Origin: Blastocatellia bacterium
GTDB lineage: Bacteria; Acidobacteriota; Blastocatellia; Chloracidobacteriales; JADJPF01
Assembly: GCA_025057015.1 (NCBI GenBank)
Contig: JANWYG010000010.1
Span: forward strand, 404,506-468,505
DNA length: 64,000 nucleotides
Reading direction: 5' to 3'
Shown: piece after piece, positions 51,611 to 59,700 of the stretch
Position numbering within the stretch: position 1 is the first letter of the stretch
How the letters are laid out: every line of letters begins with the position of its first letter
The notes under the pieces: generated by a model
Told to the model about the DNA's origin: nothing
Database searches by the model: none
The model's input: the letters and a program-made list of their open reading frames with translations, nothing else
Position numbers and translations under genes: made by a program

Positions 51611-54217
51611 TTATGCAGGAACGTATATACCTAGCACGTAGTTATTTCCTGGCGGGAAATTTTGTCTACCGCCGTAACTCATCATGCCACCGTTGAAGAA
51701 ATTACCACGGCCATCAGCAATAGCTATATCGCCGGCTTCAGGGTGCCTAGTGCCAGGGGTACCAGCTCTCACGACTACGATAGCTCCTGGCGGGGCGTCA
51801 TATGGGTTAGTGATATTCAGCTTCTTAAGGCCAAGGCGCTCATAGTTAAATCTGCCGTCCGGCCCTCTCTGATTGAGGTAATCAGCGAAGTGGCGGGCAT
51901 AGCGCCAGTGCGTAGAAGGTATGGCATTATCGAAACCACCTGGCCGGATGTTACCGTAGCCCACGCGGTCGATATATTTAGAGACGTGCATATAGCAGTA
52001 ACCGTCGGGACGCCGACCCCAACTGTCGTTACGAGCTACTCTTAGCATCTCTTCCATTTGCCTTCTGCCTTTTTCAGAGATGCCTGAGACACTTCCAGTA
52101 CCGCCAGACGCAGCAGTCCGCTCTAGGTGCTCTAGAGTTGTCTTACCTACGGCACCCTCGCTTCCTGTTGCTGGTTTAAGCCCATGTGCACGCTGATACT
52201 CTTCTACGGCGCGCTTTGTTTGTGGACCGAACTTACCGTCTACTTCTACGCCGAGCAGCCGCTGTAGGTGTCGTACTGCTTCACCTTCGTGGCCTATGCG
52301 TAGTTCTGCTTTGCCAGCCTTTACATCTGCAAGTGATGGTGCTGGTCTATAGCGTCCATCGAACGGAGCCCCAGTGCTCGGGGTTGTTCCTGTGGTAGGA
52401 CCTGTTCCTGTAGTCGGTGAGGTTGTGCCGCCGAAATATTTGGAATAGAACTGCGCTCTGGCCCAGACGTCGTTTGAGTAATCGTTGCCGGTAGTGCCTA
52501 TATCCATTCGCTCGATCGTCTGTACGTTTCCTACGCCAGAGTTATATGCCGCTACTGCACCTCTTAGTTGCTGTACTGGCGGCCAGTTTGGATGCTTAGC
52601 CTTAACCTGATCCCACATGTTCTTAAGGATACCGGCAGCTTGATCGATGTGCTCGGCGCTGTAGGGATCGCCTACGGGACGATGATAGCGCTTGTCTATC
52701 TGCATAAGCCCAAAGCCATTACCTCCGTCGCCTAAGCCTCTGCTGTCTAGAGCAGCGCCACCACGCGATTCTCGGCTCATTATCGCTGCAAGTAGTGCCG
52801 GCGGCAATCCGTGCTTAGCTGCAGCTTGCTCGATTGCTTCCTTATATTTCAGAACTCTATTGAGATCATTCTCAGCCATCCTGTGCGATGAGCTGACGCC
52901 ACCTGGTAGACCATCTTGACGGGCAGTCCTAGCAGATGCGCCAGTTGGATTGTATTCATTGAGTATAGCATTTGAACTACTTGGAGTTGTGCTTGGTGGC
53001 TGAGGCGTGGGTTGTGGAGTAGTAGGCCGATCTGCTCGCAAAGCCTTTTCCATAGCTGTGCGGGTCATAGGCCCAAAGTAGCCTGTTTGAGGTATGCCGT
53101 TTGCCGCTTGGAAGCGCTTTACTGCTGCTTCGGTACGCGGACCAAATATACCGGGGCCGGTATTGACTTCGTCACGCGTCATGTAGCCGAGCTTCACTAG
53201 GTTGTCTTGTAGCTTCCTTACCTCTGGTCCTGTAGAGCCTCTTTGGAGATCTACTTGCGGAACCGAAGAAGTAGGAGGTTGTGGAGTTGGTGCTGGCGTT
53301 GGGGCAGGCTGCGAGCCTCCTACAGAAGTACCACGATCATTGACCCAGTAAGTAGGCGTCCTGTAGCTGGAGAAGATGTTTCCAGCATGCGCGTTGTTAG
53401 TGTTTATCCGTCCTGCTTGAGCGATAGCAGGCCCAAGACGGCTGTCGAAGTTGCCTGGACGAACTACACCAACGTGCCCTATACCGCCACGGTTTTCCCA
53501 CGTGAACACCGTTGGGAAACCTTGATTTGCTAAGCGCTGTGCTTCTTCGGCGCTAACTTGACGCCAACCGAACCTCGCTCCGTGCTCATGCATCCAGCGA
53601 TGCGTAGCGTTTGCATCTAGCTCGCGGCCTTGTCCCACGCCGGTCGGGTTGCCATTTCTGTCTACCCAGTGAGGGATTTCCGCTTTCATCGCTCGCGTTA
53701 CGTCCCACATGTATATGTTGCAGTATGTGTTGCCCTCACGAGGCGTGTAGCGCGGGTTGTTGGCTACGGCGAACTGGTTGATTACATTAGCGTAGTTTTC
53801 TGCACTGCGCTGAGAAGGATCATTAGTAAGAGGAGCATTTATGGGCTCCCAGGCACGAGTGTTCGTGGTTCCAGGCGCAGGTCGCGTACCATCGTATCTT
53901 ACTGTGTTCGTAGTGTTTGGTTGAGAGGTAGTAGTAACCTGCGGCCCAGAGATGTTCGCTGGTCTTTCTGTATTTACCGAGCCAGTGCTAACCGGAATCC
54001 CGCTTAAGTTGCCTTGCCTTGCTGCCGGAATGTTAACCTGCTGGCCGGGAAGTATGAGGTTAGGGTTTTTGATTTGAGGATTTGCCTTGATTAGATCTTG
54101 TAAACTGACGCCGTGATCTTTGGCTATCCTAGAAAGAGTGTCACCTGCTTTGACTGTATATAAGTTGTTATTAGTTGAAGTAGAAGTAGATAAGTTATTG
54201 TTTATAGCTCTTACCAT
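51611..54217 (-). CDS. Multidomain wall hydrolase: LysM, two CHAP-like domains, two PG-binding domains, g-type lysozyme
   Basis: 868 residues. LysM at 19-65 (TVKAGDTLSRIAKDHGVSL); CHAP-like amidase at about 130-290 (YCNIYMWDVTRA Cys; GGIGHVGVV His); PG-binding-1 at about 325-395; goose-type lysozyme at about 450-600 with catalytic Glu483 in SRESRGG, and GNGFGLMQIDKRYH, AAYNSGVGNV and MDIGTTGNDYSN; PG-binding-2 at about 640-700; a second CHAP-like domain at 715-868 (GYCYMHV Cys; TRHPEAGDIAI His). Linkers are Thr/Pro-rich. There is no signal peptide, so export must be by lysis or a special route. The order is phage-lysin-like but no phage genes adjoin. A terminator follows. Confidence 0.88.
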   Translation of the reverse strand: MVRAINNNLSTSTSTNNNLYTVKAGDTLSRIAKDHGVSLQDLIKANPQIKNPNLILPGQQVNIPAARQGNLSGIPVSTGSVNTERPANISGPQVTTTSQPNTTNTVRYDGTRPAPGTTNTRAWEPINAPLTNDPSQRSAENYANVINQFAVANNPRYTPREGNTYCNIYMWDVTRAMKAEIPHWVDRNGNPTGVGQGRELDANATHRWMHEHGARFGWRQVSAEEAQRLANQGFPTVFTWENRGGIGHVGVVRPGNFDSRLGPAIAQAGRINTNNAHAGNIFSSYRTPTYWVNDRGTSVGGSQPAPTPAPTPQPPTSSVPQVDLQRGSTGPEVRKLQDNLVKLGYMTRDEVNTGPGIFGPRTEAAVKRFQAANGIPQTGYFGPMTRTAMEKALRADRPTTPQPTPQPPSTTPSSSNAILNEYNPTGASARTARQDGLPGGVSSSHRMAENDLNRVLKYKEAIEQAAAKHGLPPALLAAIMSRESRGGAALDSRGLGDGGNGFGLMQIDKRYHRPVGDPYSAEHIDQAAGILKNMWDQVKAKHPNWPPVQQLRGAVAAYNSGVGNVQTIERMDIGTTGNDYSNDVWARAQFYSKYFGGTTSPTTGTGPTTGTTPSTGAPFDGRYRPAPSLADVKAGKAELRIGHEGEAVRHLQRLLGVEVDGKFGPQTKRAVEEYQRAHGLKPATGSEGAVGKTTLEHLERTAASGGTGSVSGISEKGRRQMEEMLRVARNDSWGRRPDGYCYMHVSKYIDRVGYGNIRPGGFDNAIPSTHWRYARHFADYLNQRGPDGRFNYERLGLKKLNITNPYDAPPGAIVVVRAGTPGTRHPEAGDIAIADGRGNFFNGGMMSYGGRQNFPPGNNYVLGIYVPA

Positions 54218-54389
54218 AATTTATTATCAATCTCCTGAAAACATTAGTAGTACTTTTGGCTCGCCACTATTTTCGGTAGATCTGAAAATAAGTTGCGCAA
54301 AATGCGCGTAAATTTTTTGTGCGGAGCGGGTAGACTTGCCGTATGTGAGTACTTGCTAGAAAGCACAAACTTGTATACTGTTGATTGGT

Positions 54390-54887
54390 ATGAAGTTTGT
54401 TATTCTTCGACAGAAAGGGCTTACGCGCTGCGAAGTATGTCATAAATCGGATCAGCTAGATCCCGTAAGTGGTATCTGCCTTAGGTGTAAACAAATACCA
54501 CATGAACAGCTAGAGATGGCTAAACCGATAGAGGCAACTGTTATAAAACCTTCGGTTGTGGAATCTGGACTGATAATACTTGCCTCGCTGGTGTGTCTGG
54601 TTATTAGCATAGTGTCGCTTGGTATCGTACTGGGATCAAGTTTGATAAAGTTGGGTACAAGGGGAGAAGAGACTATTAATTGGTTTCTTATTAAAGTGCT
54701 TATCTTGATCAGTGTTTTCAACTTGTCATTTAGTTTGCTTATTAGGAAGTGGTGCTCCGAAGAATGTAATTTATATTTGAGCTATTTAGCTGTGATTTTG
54801 GGTAAATTCTGCTCCGGACTCGGACTTTTTACCGTTCTGATAGTCTATCTGAGCTTATACTTTAGATACCTACTCTGGATGCCATAG
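54390..54887 (+). CDS. Small zinc-ribbon membrane protein
   Basis: 165 residues from ATG 54390 (the frame opens at TTG 54381). CEVCHKS and CLRCKQ form a CxxC...CxxC ribbon near the N-terminus. Three TM segments follow (SGLIILASLVCLVISIVSLG; FLIKVLILISVFNLSFSLLI; LGLFTVLIVYLSLYFRYLLW). A TATACT box sits at 54374-54379. Function unknown. Like the PDZ protein it faces convergently, it joins a soluble zinc ribbon to the membrane, a design also seen at 47.7 kb. Confidence 0.6.
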   Translation: MKFVILRQKGLTRCEVCHKSDQLDPVSGICLRCKQIPHEQLEMAKPIEATVIKPSVVESGLIILASLVCLVISIVSLGIVLGSSLIKLGTRGEETINWFLIKVLILISVFNLSFSLLIRKWCSEECNLYLSYLAVILGKFCSGLGLFTVLIVYLSLYFRYLLWMP

Positions 54888-54908
54888 CGAGATGAGAGTC
54901 ATATGACT

Positions 54909-55910
54909 CTATCTACGCCCCATAGTTACCGGTTGATACAAAAGTTGTCCATCGCGCAACAGGGCTAGAGAAGTTTTCTGGCCCGGAGCTCGCGATCGAA
55001 TCCAACGGCTTAACTCTTCAGGTGTGCGAGTAAGATTACCATCTACAGCAAGCACTATGTCTCCTTCTTTGAGGCCTGCTTTAGCAGCAGCTGTGCCGTC
55101 TAGTACCCTACCTATTCTGACGGCACTATTGGTTTCAAGCAAATATTCGGCAGCTGTATGTGTGCACTGACTGTCCTTGGAGAGAGCATCTGGCTTGCAT
55201 GTATGCGTACTTGCAGAAAGCAATCTGCTGTCTGCTGCTCCTATTGCCAGCTCGCATGAGTGCAAGAATTGGGTCGTTTCAATATCAACTTGATCCAGTT
55301 CTGCAACTCCTAGGAAGCCTTGTTGTGGGCTCGGACGACCCCTTAGCTCTGCTCTCGAAGCTGTGGTTAGGTTAACATAAAACTCTCTGTGATCGCGTAC
55401 TACTTTGAGGGTTATATCGCTGCCGGCCGGCGTTGCTGTGAGGAAATCTACTAGCTCATCTGGACTGCTGATTGTCCTAGAATTAGCTTCTACAATTATG
55501 TCTCCGCTGCGTAGACCAGCTCTTTCGGCTGGTCCTAGCTCACTGATGTTGTCTATTACTGCTCCTGCCCATTCTGAGTCACTTGTTGCCAAATATACTC
55601 CCAAGTATGACCTATCAATCTTAGAGATGGTAGCGGATTGTTTATCATAGAAAGAGCTCGAGGGAGTAGTCGGAAGTAATGTTATTATGCCGACTATCAA
55701 AATGCACGCTGACACGGGTAGTAGTAGTCGGTAAAAGATGCTGGTACGGGGGACAATCAGCTCGAAATTTGGCTTGTATATGGGTTTTTCTACAGGGAGA
55801 TTAAAGCCACGTAGGGAAAACTGAAACTCCGAGTCAAATTTTGTCCCGCAGTTTCTACAAAATAGCTGGTCTTCACTTACTACGTTCTTACACCTCGGAC
55901 AGGCTAACAT
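54909..55910 (-). CDS. Zinc-ribbon, membrane-anchored tandem PDZ protein
   Basis: N-terminal zinc ribbon CPRC/CRNC (residues 4-21), one TM (about 70-90, LLLPVSACILIVGIITLLP), then two PDZ domains of the HtrA class: YLGVYLATSDSEWAGAV with GPAERAGLRSGDIIVEANSR, and VGRVLD-like with GTAAAKAGLKEGDIVLAVDG. No protease domain. The PDZ pair is on the outer side and could guide substrates to a protease such as the FHA-trypsin protein. ATG has GGAGGG 6 nt upstream. Confidence 0.85.
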   Translation of the reverse strand: MLACPRCKNVVSEDQLFCRNCGTKFDSEFQFSLRGFNLPVEKPIYKPNFELIVPRTSIFYRLLLPVSACILIVGIITLLPTTPSSSFYDKQSATISKIDRSYLGVYLATSDSEWAGAVIDNISELGPAERAGLRSGDIIVEANSRTISSPDELVDFLTATPAGSDITLKVVRDHREFYVNLTTASRAELRGRPSPQQGFLGVAELDQVDIETTQFLHSCELAIGAADSRLLSASTHTCKPDALSKDSQCTHTAAEYLLETNSAVRIGRVLDGTAAAKAGLKEGDIVLAVDGNLTRTPEELSRWIRSRAPGQKTSLALLRDGQLLYQPVTMGRR

Positions 55911-56094
55911 GCTACCCTCCTTCGGCAGGAAATTTTTTTAATTATAATAGCCGTCTTCTTATACTGCAGCGGAAAATTTTTCGCGCTGAGGATTTTTTTC
56001 TCTTCTTCGGGAACTTTTTTGCCGTTCGGCTACTCTACTGGTTACATAAAGAGTTTATACAAAACATAAAAAGGTTTATAAAAAAAGGTATCCT

Positions 56095-56769
56095 ATGTGC
56101 GGAAGATTTACCCTGTATCATTCTACTCAGCAAGTAGTTAATAGATTTGGTGTTGAGGAAGTGATATTTGAAATAAGTCCTCGCTACAACATAGCTCCTT
56201 CGCAGCAGGTGGCAGCAATCGTGAATTTGAATGGCCATAGAGTACTTACTTCTTTCAAATGGGGACTTGTTCCAAGCTGGGCTAAGGATCCTGCTGTGGG
56301 CAATCGTATGATAAACGCTCGCGCAGAGACATTAGCTGAGAAGCCTTCTTTTAAGGCAGCACTGTTGCGTCGCAGGTGCATAGTGCCCGCCGACGGGTTT
56401 TATGAATGGATCGGCACATCAGGAAAGCGCCAGCCAGTATATGTACACCGCCCAGCTGGTGAGCTGTTTGCCTTGGCTGGATTGTGGGAAGAATGGAGCG
56501 ATCCGACAACTGGTATACCACTGAAGACTTGCACGATAATCACTGTACCACCAAATAAGTTTGTAGCTCGTCTGCATCACCGAATGGCAGCAATACTTGC
56601 ACCTGAGGATGAGCTTCGCTGGCTTAAAAATCATGACGATATAAATGAGTTGTTGGCTATGCTTAAGCCCTATACAGGCAAACTTGAAAGCTACGAGGTA
56701 TCCAGCAGCGTAAACTCGCCCCTTTATGACAAACCCGAATGTATATCGCCACTAAGAGCCTTACTTTGA
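56095..56769 (+). CDS. yedK: SRAP-family DNA-protein crosslink protein (HMCES/YedK)
   Basis: MCGRFTLY places catalytic Cys2 at the N-terminus after Met removal. Further SRAP residues are INARAET (Asn), VPADGFYEW (Glu) and LHHRMAAIL (His). The protein forms a thiazolidine link with abasic sites in single-stranded DNA and shields them. 224 residues, full length. It is followed 12 nt later by the alpha-2-macroglobulin gene in the same direction. Confidence 0.95.
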   Translation: MCGRFTLYHSTQQVVNRFGVEEVIFEISPRYNIAPSQQVAAIVNLNGHRVLTSFKWGLVPSWAKDPAVGNRMINARAETLAEKPSFKAALLRRRCIVPADGFYEWIGTSGKRQPVYVHRPAGELFALAGLWEEWSDPTTGIPLKTCTIITVPPNKFVARLHHRMAAILAPEDELRWLKNHDDINELLAMLKPYTGKLESYEVSSSVNSPLYDKPECISPLRALL

Positions 56770-56781
56770 CGAAGTTTTATT

Positions 56782-59700
56782 ATGAAAAAGATACTTGTCT
56801 TTCTTGTCTGCGTAGTGCTAGTCGCAGAACATAACTCGAATGCTCAGCGTCAGCCAGGGTATCAAAAAATGAGAGCAGAAGCTGATAAGTATTATGACGA
56901 GGCTTCGTACGCCCTTGCCTATGAGATATACAAATCTATTGATATGTCCTCTCTACCTGAAGGAGAAGCTCGGTGGCTAAAAGTGCGTACTGCAGATAGT
57001 CTGTGGCGTTCTATGGCAGCTTCGAGTACTTCTGATCAGAGCCTTTATGAACCTGCTCTCAAACCGCTTACTGAGATCTATTCCGATAAAATTAGAGACG
57101 AAGCATGGGCTCAAGCTTGCGAATCTCTTGCAGATTTTTGGTGGCTACGCGGAGACTTGCGTGACTGGTCAGCTGGCTATCAGTACTACTTGCAAGCGCT
57201 TGACTATTGGGCAGGCTCAAGGCAAATGGAACTTGCTCGCAGCCGCTACATAGCTATTTTGCGTAAAATGGCCGAACCAAGCTGGCGAGATAACTATTAT
57301 TACTATGGTTTGTATGGTAATTGGATAGATGTTCAGTTGATTAGAAACTACCAAAAGATAGCTGTCGACGCTCGTGACCGAGCACATGCGAGTTATTTAC
57401 TTGCATTAACGTTGCAGAACTCTCAGCACAGCGACCGTGATGAGATCGTGGCCGCTTACGAAGCAGTTCTGTCTTATGGTAAGGCCACTGAGTGGTACGA
57501 CGATGCCCTCTATAGGTATGCTCTCTGGCAGGAAAGCCACGGTAAGATGGTTTTGCTCGATACGGGTGAGTATCGTGCAGGGCCGAACTACAAGCGTGCC
57601 CTAGAGCTTTACGACCGCTTCTTGCAGGAGTTCAAAGAGGGTGAGAGCCGCTTCTATGATGAAGTAGTTAGGCATAGGCAGGACATAGTAGAACCTAAGC
57701 TAGAAGTGTTCGTGACGAGCGTTTTTCTGCCTGACTCAGAGATAGAATATATACTTTCTTGGCGTAATGTGGAGCAGATAGAGCTGTCGCTTTACAAAGT
57801 AGACTTATTGGAAGACTTAAACCTGAACAAAGAAGGTGTCCACTCAGTCTACTTGTTTGTGAAAGGCATTTCCATTACAGCCAATCGAAAGGTACGCTCC
57901 TGGACTAAGACAGTAGGAGGTCCGCAAGAGGAGCATCTTCCGGGAACTGAGGTCCTCCGGCTTGGTGACAAATTGTCGCCTGGAGCTTACATAATAGAGG
58001 CTGTTAGTGGTAAGCAGCAGGCCCGCGAGCTAATACTTGTCAGCGATCTGAGCATCGTAGTGAAACAAAGCAAGAAGCAGATCTTAGCCTACGTCTGTGA
58101 TGCCTTAACTGGAGCGCCGATACCTGCTGCACAAGTTAAAGTCTGGCAGCAATCTCAATATTATGATTATGACTCTGGCAGGTATAAGTCTAAGTACTAT
58201 ACTGCGGTTACTGGCTCAGACGGACTAGCGTTTATTGATTTGGCTGTGGAAAACAGTAGCTTTCTAGCATTAGCGGCTTTGGGTGATAGACAAGCTTTTG
58301 TCAATAGTAGCGTTTATGCATATTCGTACTATCAGGATAAACGGGACGACTGGCGCGTGTATGCCTTTACTGATAGGCCGGCTTATAGACCTAATGAGAC
58401 GGTCAAATGGAAGTTTACCGCCAGAGTCTATGATGGTGCTTCGTATACCATTCCTGTCGGTGCAGAGCTGATGGCAGAGTTCTATGATCCTCAAGGTAGT
58501 AAGATCGCTGAGCAAAAAGTCAAACTAAATTCGTTCGGCAGTGCTTGGGGGGAACTAAACTTAACCGATGCTATGCCGCTTGGTCAGTATCGGTTGGAGT
58601 TAGTTGCTCTGTCTCTCAAAGACGGGCAGTCAGCGAGAAAGAAGCTGGGTAGTGCCCGGCTTTTCCGGCTTGAAGAGTATAAGCTACCTGAATTTAAACT
58701 CTCTGTTCAAACTCCTGAAGAAAATGGGCGTAAGAAGGCATTCCGTCTTGGTGAGAAAGTCGGTGTAGTGATAAAGGCAGAATATTACTTTGGCGGCCCT
58801 GTAACTGATGCAGATGTAGAAGTAATCGTCTATCAAAGGCCCTTCTATCATTACTGGAGACCGGAGAAAGAGTATCACTGGTACTATGAGTTGTCTATGC
58901 CTGATTATGACTATGGACAGAGGACAGTGATAAAGCGTGAGAAGTTAAAGACCGACGCCGAAGGACGAGCAACTTTGCTAATAGAGACACAAAGTTCTGC
59001 TCAAGGGTATGAGTACGGAATAGAGGCACGGGTTGTCGACACTTCGCGACGAGAAATCGTAGGCACTGCCAGTCTGCGCATAGGTAATCAGCGTTACTTT
59101 GTCTATCTCTCTCCGAAAAGGTATGTCTATAAACCGCGCGAAAAAGCCTTGCTTGAGGTTAAAGCACTTGATGCAAACGATCAGCCGGTTGAAGTCGAAG
59201 GCAAGGTACGTATCACACGTGAGTACTGGCACGAGGTTTGGGTAGATTCTTTTGGCAAGGAATACACCCATGAGCAGTTAGCTCGTACAGATCAGCCGTC
59301 ACTTTTGCCTGGTAGGCTCGCCTTGCAACCTGAATTTAGAGGTTACAAACAGGAAGAGATCCTACAAACTACTGTCAAAACTGATAAGGATGGCAACGCT
59401 GAGGTATTCTTCATACCAGATAGAGAAGGTTATTATCGGGTTAGCTGGATCAGTCCTGACAAGAACGCTCCGCCGATTAAAGCTGAGACTGTTCTGTGGG
59501 TAGTTACTACGAAGACCAATGATATCGGTTACAAGCAGGATAGTGTTGAGGTCATCGTAGATAAGGACACTTTCAAGGTTGGGCAAACAGCTAGGGTGAT
59601 GTTGGTTGCACCTACCAATGGTCGATATGTGCTGTTTTCCGTAGAAGGTGAGCGGATTTATCAAGCTCGTGTAGTTGAGATGACTGGTCAGGTGAAGCTA

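Noticed and set aside
51611-54217. Prophage endolysin
   Set aside because: Domains are lysin-like, but no holin, tail, terminase or integrase gene flanks it, and neighbours are ordinary chromosomal genes.
54895-54910. Perfect 16-bp palindrome AGAGTCATATGACTCT between convergent genes
   Set aside because: No loop and no T-run; probably chance or a weak hairpin. Not strong enough to call a terminator.
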